From Pestalotiopsis fici W106-1 (Eukaryota > Ascomycota > Sordariomycetes > Amphisphaeriales > Sporocadaceae): a stretch of 64,000 bases of DNA. Under the pieces are notes generated by a model that saw only the letters and a program-made list of their open reading frames with translations, made no database searches and was not told where the DNA came from. The stretch spans positions 992,001-1,056,000 of the forward strand of contig NW_006917093.1 of the NCBI RefSeq assembly GCF_000516985.1, in the 5' to 3' direction. Below, one piece after another: positions 11,362 to 22,266 of the stretch (its first letter is position 1; each line of letters opens with the position of its first letter). The position numbers were made by a program, and so were the translations under genes.

Positions 11362-13966
11362 ATGGCCGCCGCTCGCCCAATGATCATGCCTCCTAACAAG
11401 GAGGACATTGTTGCAACGTACGTGCCACCGTGCTGGAAGTCCTTCGCGTTGCCACTGCTGACCAAGGGACTAGATGGGCATATCTTCAGGAAGGCATCCA
11501 AAAGATTATGGTTAATCTGCAAGATGGCATGGATCTAGCTACCGTAAGTCGCTCTTCGTAGCACCATATCACTTCCGTGGACAAGATGCTAACACGAACA
11601 TCTTAGTACATGGGCATCTACACGTGAGCAGCCTTGCCGCATATTACCATTGCTTCTGCTGACCTTTGCTAGTGCCGTGCACAACTTCTGTACCAGCCAG
11701 AAAGCCGTGACTGTGAATACTCCTGGCAGTGGCAACCAAGCTCATAGAGGAGGTTCGTGTTTGATTCGCTCGCTATCGTTTCCCGGTTCTTATCCTATGT
11801 ACTAATACGTTTCTTTCTCCCAGCACACTTGCTCGGCGAGGATCTCTACAAGAAATTGATTGAATACTTGAACAATCATCTCGCTACTCTCTACGAGAAT
11901 TCAAAGGCACACACGGACGAGGCCCTACTTGCTTTCTACATCAAAGAATGGGACCGATACACGACAGCTGCCAAGTACATTCACCACCTCTTCCGATACT
12001 TGAATCGCCACTGGGTCAAGCGTGAAATGGACGAGGGCAAAAAGGACACTTACGACGTGTACACACTTCACTTGGTCCAATGGCGTACACAATTATTTCA
12101 GAGGGTCTCTTCCAAAGTCATGGATGCTGTCCTCAAGTTCGTGGCCAAGCAAAGAAATGGCGAGACTATTGAGCACGGCCAGATCAAATCAGTCGTTGAT
12201 TCTTTTGTGTCGTTAGGACTTGACGAGCACGATGCCACCAAGTCGACTCTGGACGTGTACAGATTCCATTTCGAGAAGCCCTTCCTAGACGCAACCAAGG
12301 AGTTCTACGAAGCCGAGTCCAAGCAGTTTATCGCCGAGAACAGCGTGGTAGAATTCATGAAGAAGGCTGAAACCCGCCTCAACGAAGAAGAGGAACGCGT
12401 ACGAATGTACTTGCACAACGACATAGCGATACCGCTGCGCAAGACCTGTAATAACGCCCTGATCGCTGATCACCAAAGCATCCTCCGCGAGGAGTTCCAG
12501 GTCCTATTGGACAACGACAGGGAAGAAGACATGGCACGAATGTTCAACCTGTTGAATAGAATTCCCGAGGGTCTCACTCCTTTGCGGCAAAAGTTCGAGG
12601 CTCATGTGCGCAATGCCGGTCTCGCGGCAGTTGCCAAGGTCGCTTCGGATGCCGAGAAGCTGGAACCCAAGGTATATGTCGACGCGCTTCTGACGGTGCA
12701 CACACAGTATCAAGGCTTGGTCAAGCGGGCTTTCAACGACGAACCCGAGTTTACTAGATCTCTGGATAACGCATGTAGGGAGTTCGTTAACCGCAATGAT
12801 ATCTGCAAAGCTGGCTCGAACAAGTCGCCTGAACTTCTTGCAAAGTACACGGATGTGCTGCTCAAGAAGAGCGCTACTGGCGTCGAGGAAACTGAACTGG
12901 ACACAACCTTGACTCAGATCATGACTGTGTTCAAGTACATTGAAGACAAAGATGTCTTCCAGAAGTTTTACTCGAGAATGCTAGCACGACGACTAGTACA
13001 CAGCAACTCATCTTCTGACGATGCCGAAACCAGCATGATTAGCAAGCTCAAGGAGGCTTGCGGTTTCGAGTATACCAACAAGCTTCAACGCATGTTCCAA
13101 GATATGCAGATCTCAAAGGATCTCAACAATGGCTACAAGGAACATGCCAAGAGCGTTACGATTGCATCCAAGCCCCTGGACTCGACATACTCCATCTTGG
13201 GAACCAGCTTTTGGCCGTTGACACCTCCTAACACGCAGTTCAACCCACCTGCTGAGATTCAAGCCGATCTTGATCGGTTTGGACAATTCTACAAACACAA
13301 GCACGACGGTCGCAAGCTCACATGGCTCTGGCAATTGTGTAAGGGAGAGGTCCGCACTGGATACTGTAAGAGCAGCAAGACACCCTACACCTTCCAAGTC
13401 AGCGTCTACCAAATGGCCATTCTTCTCATGTTCAACGAGAAGGATGAGCACACGTACGAAGACATTGCTAGCATGACTGCGCTGTCGTCCGAGACACTCG
13501 ATGGAGCCATTGGTATTTTGTGCAAGGCCAAGGTACTCAACATGAAACCTGAGGGATCAAAACCCGGACCTGGCCACACATTCCATCTCAACTACGACTT
13601 CAAGAGCAAGAAGATCCGCGTGAACCTCAATGTCGGAACGAAGACGGAGCAAAAGCAGGAAGAAGTCGAGACGAACAAGACGATCGAAGAGGATCGCAAA
13701 CTCGTTTTGCAGGTAATAACTTTTCTTCATCCGTACTTGACCTCATGCGTTGCATGGAAACTGACATCATTCGGCAGTCTGCGATCGTCCGAATCATGAA
13801 GGCTCGCAAGAACATGAAGCACAGCCAACTCGTCAGCGAAACCATCTCTCAGATCAAGTCCCGCTTCATGCCGAAGGTGTCGGATATCAAGAAGTGCATA
13901 GAGATCCTGCTAGACAAGGAGTATCTTGAACGACTCGATGGTGACGAGCTAGGCTACCTTGCTTAA
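11362..13966 (+). CDS. Cullin 1 (SCF ubiquitin ligase scaffold)
   Basis: Six exons: 11362-11417, 11474-11543, 11607-11623 (only 17 nt), 11673-11752, 11824-13712 and 13778-13966, 766 residues. The N-terminal part contains cullin repeats ('[13 protein letters not shown]', '[24 protein letters not shown]' matches the CUL1 Skp1/F-box binding face). The cullin homology domain follows: '[20 protein letters not shown]', '[21 protein letters not shown]', '[11 protein letters not shown]'. The C-terminal winged helix carries the neddylation motif '[13 protein letters not shown]', with the acceptor probably Lys712. It acts as the scaffold joining Rbx1/E2 to Skp1-F-box adaptors in nucleus and cytosol. 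Close in length to fungal CulA/Cdc53. Assignment to cullin 1 rather than 3 or 4 follows from these N-terminal motifs. Confidence 0.93.
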
Positions 13967-15196
13967 GCCGGGCATCCCATATATCTTGATGTGTGGTATC
14001 GGCGGGTTGTACGATCAAGGACTTTTGTTCCGTTTCGGCGCTGCATTGTCTCGGCGGATGCAGTGCTATGCGAAGCGTCAATAGTACATTACAGCATGAT
14101 GCGAGAGGCTGGGGAAGGAATCAGGCAGGCAAAGTCAGGTGAAACGGGGCTTATAGTGTCATGACAACATACATAGATTTCGTGCATTGCTTTCGGGCAG
14201 GCCAATGCACATGGTAATGTGGCTGTGAGACCACTGCGCATATGGATATCGGGCAAGCTACATTGCCTTGGTCTTGTAAACAAGCGCGTATACGTATCAA
14301 GGCGATGGCGACAACAGCAGTCACTGCACACACCCGGTGTCTGTTTATGATGCTAAAGCCAGGTCCCTTCTGTGTCAACCAAGACGGTTGTCAAAGCAAG
14401 GCCATTTTGATCCAATATTGGCTAGTCAGGGCATCTAGACGCAGCATATGCTGCTCTGTGGCAAGAGAACTCTGGTTTTTGGTGGTCCGCCAAAGTAGAG
14501 GCGAGCATGAGAACAGTAAAAATTGAAATGATCAATTCTCACAATCAGCTTCCTTGAATACTGATACATAATTGTGACAGTGGGCCTGGTTTGTGACTTG
14601 TTTCGAACCGGGATTGCCACTACATTTGATGTTGGCATAATTCATTCATTATTGTGAATGTGTGGTGCCGCAAACATCCCCCAGAGGCACTTGAAGTGTC
14701 AGAACACATTGTGCCTCCAGTAGATGCAGAGTAATGAGTGCATAATTGGAATGCGCGAACGCAATGTTCAGTGAGGAGGCAAGAGCGTTCCAACACGGCT
14801 GATCGGACTTGACGATTACAGAAATCACGATCCGCGTCCAAGGATAGATGGACAAACAGTAAACAGAAAAGAAGCCAAGACCGATTGTGATGATAGCGTT
14901 GCTCACCAAAAGCATACAGCTAGTCTTTTTCTTCTTCTTCTTGATATCACGCATGTCATATTCCGCCCACGCTGCTAAAGTTGACTATCCAGCGCGCTGC
15001 GACATCTATCATCACTACTACCGCATATATAGGCATGTCTTTCTATGGTTTGTCTCTGCCCTCGAGGGCTTTTAACTTTCGGGTGGATTCGCGCAGCAGC
15101 AGCAGCGGTGATCATACCACCAAGTCATCGACTCTCCTCTTGGGAAAAGGCGGCACGCGTCGACGGGGCAACATTGTGTCTGCCTTTGGACTCTAG
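13967..15196. other. Intergenic region, may hold an unresolved first exon
   Basis: No gene could be defended. A CTT repeat lies near 14932-14942. In the frame of the next gene, 14981-15193 is open and Ser-rich but lacks an early ATG and ends in a TAG at 15194-15196, so it may be a leader, an exon with a missed intron, or chance. Confidence 0.4.
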
Positions 15197-16141
15197 GAGA
15201 ACAAGACAAGTCGAAAGCATGGTACTTCAACGGATATCTCAGAGTACATTAGTTACTACACGGCACATTCCCGGGAGAATGTGGCACCAGCTACTCAACA
15301 TGTCGAGAACATTAAGCCCTCGTTACAAAATGCCGATGCGCGATACGGCGGCAATCATCACGTCTCTGAGCAGCAGGAAATTGAGTCGCCATCGTCTGGG
15401 CCAAAACCGTCATCTAGTTTTAAGAAATCTTACAACCTGCCGTTGCCAAATACATCCTTGGTTCAGTTTGACACCACACCGTTCTCCTCACCTCACAACA
15501 AGAACATTAATGTTTACAGTCCATCTCCATCGTCCATCTATCCTTCAGAAGGTATTCGCTCGGAAGACTGCCTTTCGTCACCAGAGCTGGCAAGCGTGAA
15601 CCGCCGTGGCAAGGATTTCATCCTCTCTGATCTGGCTCAGTACTGTTACAATAGCAGCGAGGGAAGAGATCGAACGTCTGAGCTGAGGTCCACATCGCTG
15701 ACTGATCACGACGGTCCACACGTTCGGAACGTCAACACCAATCTACAGGAGGAACTTTTGGCGGCAGATGACAGATGGTGCGTCAGAGATGTGAATACAT
15801 CAGGCCAAGATGCAGATGGAAGCAGTGAGGGCTCCACAACCGACATCTCGACTGGCACCACAGTACGCTCAGGGGGTGAGCTGATGTTGCCCAAACAGCC
15901 AGCGTGTGAGGAGTGGGATTGCGTCACCGCTAACAGAGTCGTCTTACACTGCAACTTTGTCGACACCAACAGAGCAAACAGCGCCAGTGGTATTGTTTGT
16001 AACAGTGATGGAGTGGCTGCGGGCGAGGCCAAATCAGGCCACAATAAATTTCATCTTCGAAAGTGGATGAAAAGGACATGGGGAAGGACACGAGGGCGAC
16101 TGTTGCAGAAAGAGTCTCATAGGAAGGTGGATAAGTCCTAG
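15197..16141 (+). CDS. Hypothetical protein, 5' end unresolved
   Basis: A 314-codon open frame follows the in-frame TAG at 15194-15196 and ends at 16141. No ATG occurs in the first two thirds, so the true start must lie in an upstream exon that I could not fix. The peptide is hydrophilic and rich in Ser, Asn and Asp, with 'NLPLPNTSLVQFDTTPFSS' early, 'RRGKDFILSDLAQYCYNSSE' in the middle and a strongly basic end ('LRKWMKRTWGRTRGRLLQKE'). No domain is recognised and no membrane segment is seen. The length of the open frame argues for real coding sequence. Function unknown. The next gene downstream on the same strand is a 7-TM protein. Confidence 0.5.
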   Translation, partial: ENKTSRKHGTSTDISEYISYYTAHSRENVAPATQHVENIKPSLQNADARYGGNHHVSEQQEIESPSSGPKPSSSFKKSYNLPLPNTSLVQFDTTPFSSPHNKNINVYSPSPSSIYPSEGIRSEDCLSSPELASVNRRGKDFILSDLAQYCYNSSEGRDRTSELRSTSLTDHDGPHVRNVNTNLQEELLAADDRWCVRDVNTSGQDADGSSEGSTTDISTGTTVRSGGELMLPKQPACEEWDCVTANRVVLHCNFVDTNRANSASGIVCNSDGVAAGEAKSGHNKFHLRKWMKRTWGRTRGRLLQKESHRKVDKS

Positions 16142-16868
16142 GTTGTAGACTTTTTCAATGAGATGTTGGTCTTCAAATGACTTTATATGGATATAATGGG
16201 CACTTATTGAGTCTTGCACACATAGGCTGGGGCAAGACTCGACGCCATCAAGTATTGCGGCTTCTCCTTGTTTAGAATTCAATTGACAAATATATATTTT
16301 TCTGTGAGTTCTCCTTTGCATTCTAATTTCGACTTGTAAACTCCTGTTTACATGGGGGTTTTTTGTGGAGTGACTTTATTGGAACCGCGGTGAATGACTT
16401 CAGTTCAGTCCATTTAAGCCTGAGATGATTCTAAATGGAGCTCTAAGGTATGGTCGAGGTAGTATCCATTGTCTTAAGGAAGCACATCAAGACCACGGCC
16501 GTGTTGAGGAAGAAGTGGCTATAAATAAACTACCTGGGTAGACATAAGTGGCTAGGTGCTGTCAGATTGGGGGCTGCCCCATCGCAAAGTGGACGAGGGT
16601 TGCAACGCTCAACCGTCAACGACACATGATAGGTTGCCGAGCTTTCCTATGGAGTTGCTATCAAGCATGGAAAGTATGCACTTGGAGGATCAGGCCCCGT
16701 TTGCAGTCAGGGGACTGAATTCATGGCAAGATAGATAAGAAACATTACTCACTCCAGTATGTGCAGGGAAACTTGCACAGTTTGCACTTGATTCACCCTT
16801 CATGAAACAAAATCCAGGAGTGCCGCCGTCACAAAGGTTAGGACAATTGCTCACGGTCATTGAAAAGA
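16142..16868. other. Intergenic region
   Basis: 0.73 kb between the hypothetical gene and the 7-TM gene; no supported feature. Confidence 0.5.
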
Positions 16869-18558
16869 ATGGTCTCGCAGCAGTTCAACGTCAGTGGCAT
16901 GTCCTGTGACGGGACATGGAGTATCCCAGAACCCGCGAGCCTTGACACGGCGCGGAATTGTACACTGTACAGCAATTTTGTGGTTTCCGTACTTCGCAAT
17001 GCCTACAAATCCACCAACGACACCACCTACGATATGCAACTCTGTCAAGCATCTCCGCAGGATGCCTACGCATTTGTGGTGGGCTCCCTCGCGAATGGGT
17101 CCGCTCTGCCTTCAATGTGCCAGTTTGCCGTGTCGTACTTTGCGGACCAAGGACCGTTTTGTATGGGTAGTAATAATGCTGGGAGCTCGTTAGAGTATCA
17201 GAAGAAACTTCTTTACGATCCTCTCGAAACCTGCCGGTCAGATCTCAAGGCGTCCATGGGTCTAGAGATCAATTTAGACATTGCGGGCATTGGCGTAAGT
17301 CTGCCATGGGATTGTTGTCGTGGGCGACTATTTTCATTGTCTTTGGCTAAGTCACTATCGGCAGATGATGATTTCGTACTATATAGAAATTGCTCTGATT
17401 ACCATATATATCAGCATACAGCTCATGGCTCTAGCGCGTCGCAGCAGCAAGGCATGTAATGGCTGGCCGACGCGGATCGCGGGCTCGGTGCGGAATACCG
17501 TCTCGGCTCTGTTCTCTGGGTCCCTTGTGCTTGGATACTCTGTCGTGATTGCGTCGCTAGCCACCTATCTGAGGACGCCGCCAGACGATCAGCTGATCGA
17601 GGCGTGGGTTCGGGGTGCCGATGTCAACATGTACGAGAATCCCTCCATCTTTCTCGCATCCGGTGTCTCTTTCTTCTCTGTATTGTGTCTGCACTCCATA
17701 ATTAGTAATCCGAGGCGGAAAAATCGTGAGTAACCCTCCCACATGTCAATTTCAATAATCAAAGTAGCACGTACTCGGATGAACAGCTGCTGAACATGAT
17801 TTTAGTGCGCCACGTCCTCGTCGTCCTCCTCTATCTGCTGTATACGGGACTGGCCTGCTGGACGGGTCTCACCACTTCGGGGCCAACCGAGTCCAACATG
17901 TCTACCGCTGTATTCGACGAGCCCCAGTCGGCCACCTGGATGAGGTTCATAGGTGACAATTATGCAAAAATCATCATGGTGCTTCTCCTGGGTGGGCCCG
18001 GCCTCATGGCGCTCGTGGCGCTCGTGGTCGCGCGCCTTCGATCATCCAAGAGGACTCAATGGTGGTGTCTCCCCAGACATTACAAGCAACATCTCTGGAT
18101 CATTACTGGCCTCGTTTCCTATACCATGATGTTTGTTTGCATTGCTCTGCTAGCATATCTGCGCAACCAAGCTACCGACGACATCAAGGGAGAAACGCAG
18201 TCTGAATGGAAGTTTGGGCAGATTATCCCTCTATTCACTTGGGTCCCAGTCATAATAGAATGGTGCTACATGTTTGTTTGTATGTTCCTCTCTTGCCTCT
18301 TTTTCTTGGCACCTTTTTCTGACCCCCGCTTAATACTAATTCGTCTCATCAGTTGGTATAGAGACTGGTCTTGAAGGCAATATGCCCAAGGAATATGACG
18401 CCAGATATAATGGCAAGGCAGAAGGTACCGATGCGGTGAGAGCACTTCAAGGCACGACAATCTCGTCGGGCTTGACTCCCAACAGGGAACCCAAAAGTAT
18501 CAATATGCAACAGCAGTCAGCCATTTCAAGGACGCCATCTATAGGGTCGATGGTGTGA
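16869..18558 (+). CDS. Orphan seven-transmembrane protein with extracellular Cys-bearing N domain
   Basis: Exons 16869-17294, 17365-17725, 17806-18279 and 18353-18558 give 488 residues in consistent phase; the second intron must use the TAG at 17804-17805. ATG 16869 is the first in-frame ATG after an upstream stop at 16839. Residues 1-142 are polar, with several N-x-S/T sites and six Cys but no signal peptide. Seven hydrophobic helices follow (starting near 'MMISYYIEIALITIYI', 'LFSGSLVLGYSVVIASLA', 'SIFLASGVSFFSVLCL', 'VLVVLLYLLYTGLACW', 'IIMVLLLGGPGLMALVAL', 'LWIITGLVSYTMMFVCIA', 'LFTWVPVIIEWCYMFV'). Odd loops are Arg/Lys-rich and even loops acidic, which predicts N-outside, C-inside, the layout of a G-protein-coupled receptor. 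No CFEM signature or known family motif is seen. Function unknown. Confidence 0.7.
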
Positions 18559-19450
18559 CTACTGACCCTTGATGTAAGACATTTGTGGTGGCCATTTTCA
18601 TACATGAAGAAAAATCCTCCAAGGGGTGCCAATCTTTGTAGTTAATAGACGTGATGTGAAATTCCACATTGTATTGACTGGCTCGGATTATCATCTGAGA
18701 AAATGTCATTTACTACACAGTAAATGACAAGCATAACTGTGCAGATGGATCCCGCAGCAGAAATTTTCTTTAATGGAAATCTTGTATTATCCATTGTCCT
18801 TATTAGTTCAGGTGCAGGACTAGGCCTTGTAGTATGTGTGCGGATGTGCACAGGGAACAATACACACAGACCATCGGTGCTATGATATATGATAGCAGTA
18901 ATGCCAATTGATCGACTAGGAGCTGCTAGGTCCTCACGAATCGTCATGACATATATTCCTTGACCAGCATGACAGGGTAGTTGTACTTTTTAGTAACACT
19001 ATAAACAGGTGGTATCCAGACGTCCGGGTCTTTCCCCTGGCCGATCTCATCTAGGGCCGTAATTAGCGCCAATTGTTAGAAAACGTGGCGTCCATTTTTA
19101 GCGCCTGTCGCTCGGCAATTCCACCGACCCCCAACCCCTAGCGACAATGGGGCTCCCGGGAAACAGACCACCAAGCACACCCCCACATTATTTCCCTTGC
19201 ACTAGAGGACGCGCGACAGTGGACACACAGCCTCGCTTGCCTCGTCATGTAATCTGGAGAGGCCACGAAGTCAAGTCAAAGCCGACAGAGACGCATTGCG
19301 CCCCGATCCAAAACTCCCTGTCGAGCAGCTGCTGTGCGGCCATTTCACTCTCTCCATATTACGGCTTGATATCACTACGCCCTCCACTTCATCTCTCCTT
19401 TCAAACCTTTCCCCCCATAATGCGATGAACCAGCGCGCCGAACCGCAATC
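18559..19450. other. Intergenic region with a hairpin; ALG7 promoter
   Basis: 0.89 kb. It contains the perfect inverted repeat at 18704-18729, a CCAAT at about 19070, and a C-rich leader before the ALG7 ATG. No coding frame supported. Confidence 0.5.
18704..18729. repeat. Perfect 11-bp inverted repeat with 4-nt loop
   Basis: TGTCATTTACT (18704-18714), loop acac, then AGTAAATGACA (18719-18729). It lies about 145 nt past the stop of the 7-TM gene, so it may be in its 3' UTR. Confidence 0.8.
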
Positions 19451-20991
19451 ATGTCGTCGACCACCCCCAAGCTGGCGACCGAGCTTACCAGCGGCGAGAC
19501 CCTAGGACTGGCCGCGCTCTCCATCGCATGCGTCTCCATTCTCGCCAACACCTTTCGCGGCGATGGCGAGGCTCTGATCGCCTCGCTCGCCCTCAGCGGC
19601 CTAGCCTTTGCCGCGAGCTATGCCATGATACGCTGGCTGGGCCCGACCTTTATTCGCGCCGGTCTCAGGGGCCGCGACATGTCAAAGGTGAACAACAAGC
19701 AGGAGCTTCCAGAGTGCATGGGAGCCATTTGCGCCGTCGTCTACCTCATCATCATCATGATCTTTATCCCGTTTCCCTTTTACAAGGACATAGTGGTTGC
19801 CACTAGTGGTGGCGGAAATCGAGATGTTGTCATGAATGTCGAGTATGTGCAACAGGGACGATTGCTGCACAAGTTCCCGCATAGCAAGGTCAGTCCTCAC
19901 CCCATCCCTGCCATTGAACTCGCCCAAGAAGTCTTAGACAAGAGAGAGAGAGAGAGACATCTGCCCGGGGGACATCAGACTGACACTTCACCATTTAGCT
20001 GGCCTCTTTCCTATCGGCCATCATTTCACTACAGTCCATTTCCATCCTCGGTATTGGCGACGATCTCTTCGACATTCGATGGCGACACAAGTTCTTCATT
20101 CCGGCCTTTGCCTCGATACCCCTCCTCGTCATCTACTTTGTCGATTTCGGCGTCACGTCCATCGTTCTGCCCACCTTCTTGCAGCCCTACGCCGGTCGCG
20201 AGCTGCTCGACCTCGGTTTTCTCTACTATGGCTACATGGCCGCCTTCTGCATCTTTAGTCCCAATAGTATCAACATTTTGGCGGGTATCAATGGCATCGA
20301 GGTTCTCCAGTCCATAGTCATTGCGCTGCTGCTGGTCTTCAACGATGTTTTGTACCTGATCACGCCCTACCCGCACCCGGCGACCGACTCCCACTTGTTC
20401 TCGCTCTACTTCCTACTGCCATTCCTCGGTGTCTCGTTCGCCCTGCTCTGGCACAACAAGTACCCGGCTCGCGTCTTTGTCGGCGATACCTACTGCTATT
20501 TTGCCGGCATGGTCTTTGTCGTCGTATCGATTCTCGGCCACTTTTCCAAGACGCTGCTGCTCCTCATGATCCCCCAGGTCTTCAACTTTTGCTACTCGGT
20601 CCCGCAGCTCTTTGGCCTGATCCCGTGCCCGCGCCACCGCCTGCCACACTTCAACGCTCGCACCGGCCTGCTCGAGCCCTCGGTCACGCGCTGGGAGGCC
20701 GACTTTCAGAAGCAGCCCCATCCCCTCGTTGCTACTGTCATCCGCCTCCTGGGCAAGCTGCGTCTCCTGCGCGTTGTCGAGGATAAGGAGACGGGCAAGA
20801 TTCTCGAGACCACCAACTTTACCATTTTGAACCTCTGGCTCGTCTGGCGCGGCCCTCTGCGCGAAGACCGCCTCGCCTGGGAGATCACGGCTATGCAGGT
20901 CGCCGTTGGCTTCTTTGGCCTCTTTGTGCGCCACCGTCTGGCCTTGCTCGTCTTTAGAGAGGATAACCTCGGCATGGGGCTTGGAGTCTAG
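19451..20991 (+). CDS. ALG7: UDP-GlcNAc:dolichyl-phosphate GlcNAc-1-phosphate transferase
   Basis: Two exons, 19451-19888 and 19999-20991, 476 residues. It makes GlcNAc-PP-dolichol, the first step of the lipid-linked oligosaccharide for N-glycosylation, in the ER membrane. Polyprenyl-P sugar-1-P transferase marks: 'KVNNKQELPECMGAICAVVYL' region near residues 78-98 (Lys-rich cytosolic loop of the active site, here split into shorter motifs), 'ILGIGDDLFDIRWRHKF' with the catalytic acidic cluster, 'FSPNSINILAGINGIE', and 'RVFVGDTYCYFAGM', the family's most typical segment. About ten hydrophobic helices are visible. The C terminus 'GHFSKTLLLLMIPQVFNF' followed by 'CPRHRLPHF' is typical of fungal and animal DPAGT1. 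The intron contains a GA microsatellite. Confidence 0.93.
19940..19957. repeat. (AG)n microsatellite in the ALG7 intron
   Basis: An uninterrupted run of AG dinucleotides lies within the single intron of ALG7. Confidence 0.7.
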
Positions 20992-22266
20992 GTGTCTTTG
21001 ATTCCCCTATGAGAGGGGGAAAAGAGAGAGAAATATGCATCATAAAAAAGTTTTCGAGCATTTTCATTGCGCTGCGTTTGTTTTTCAGTTGTCTTGGGCA
21101 ATCTTGCACCTGTGTCTTGGGTTTTAGATCGAGCCCCGTGTTTCCGAATCTTGTTCATTACAAGAAACTTGTCAATGGCCATCACTGGATCTGTACATAA
21201 ATATATCTACAGAGAAACCTTTGTGTGTCTATGTAAATACCGAAATGCTTCGATGGAGTCACCAAAAATGTGGATGCGCTGGAGGCTGTGCTTGGCAATG
21301 TATAAAGTCATGTAAAAAGAATAGAAGAAATAAAGAGACCTAAAATCAGGTGGCCAGTGCTGTAGGGAGAAGAAGAAGAAAGATTTATGTCATGATGGAT
21401 TTAAAGAATTCCATTATTCAGATGAAAAAGATTCGAGATGGAAACGGGAAAGAGAAATTCCCAATTAACAGGTTGCGAACGTGACTACAGCAAGACACAA
21501 AGCATGAAACGGTTGACTGATCACATCACGAATTATAGAAGTCGCTGTTCAAGTGTCGGTGCTTTTGTAACTTTCACTGTTTATTTCATTCAATAGGCTA
21601 ATCGAGCCTGGGGTTACTGTCTGGGAGCACCATGGCCATTCTCATTTCCGATGGCCGACTCTGCTAACTGATTACTCTTGCCATGAGGGTATCATCCTAC
21701 AAGCCCATTTCTTCCAGTGTTGGTAAGGGTATGGTGTCAACTTTCCCTCTCCGTCTCTAATAATACATGGAGCACACAAGACTCCTTGCCACGTTGGACT
21801 TTTGGACCTTTCCCTACCATTCTCCTTTTTTCATCCGCTACTTTCGTCAGGATAGAACACATCTTGGCTCATGTCAAGCCAAGCGTGTCCGAATGAACCA
21901 TTTAGAGTACGCCCCAGCCAGAATGAACAATAAAAAACCATATAAAAATTCATTCCAATATCTTTCAGAAAAGAACCTCCACCGGAGGATGAATGACTTC
22001 CAGCCATTAACAGGTTGTGTATCAATAGAACCCCAACGCCGATTCCAGGTCAAAAACCAACGCTGCCATGACACCAGTCAAAGCCCTTTATACGTCCATT
22101 TCATTTGCGTGAAAAAGAGGGGCGTAAATCGAGACATAACGGACCGAGACACGTTGCCGAGTAGTAGGTAGACCTTGTACGCAAACATGTCGGTAGTTCC
22201 AGTCTCTATATGGTACAAAGAAAATGCGATGTAATGAATCGACAGAATTGGAAGGATTGCTCTGCC
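20992..22266. other. Convergent intergenic region ALG7/SET gene
   Basis: 1.27 kb between two 3' ends. Contains an AAG-rich patch near 21367-21381. No coding frame supported. Confidence 0.5.

Noticed and set aside
14649..14954. 101-codon minus-strand frame with ATG and a Lys run
   Set aside because: The Lys run comes from a CTT repeat and the rest has no recognisable features; no second line of evidence.
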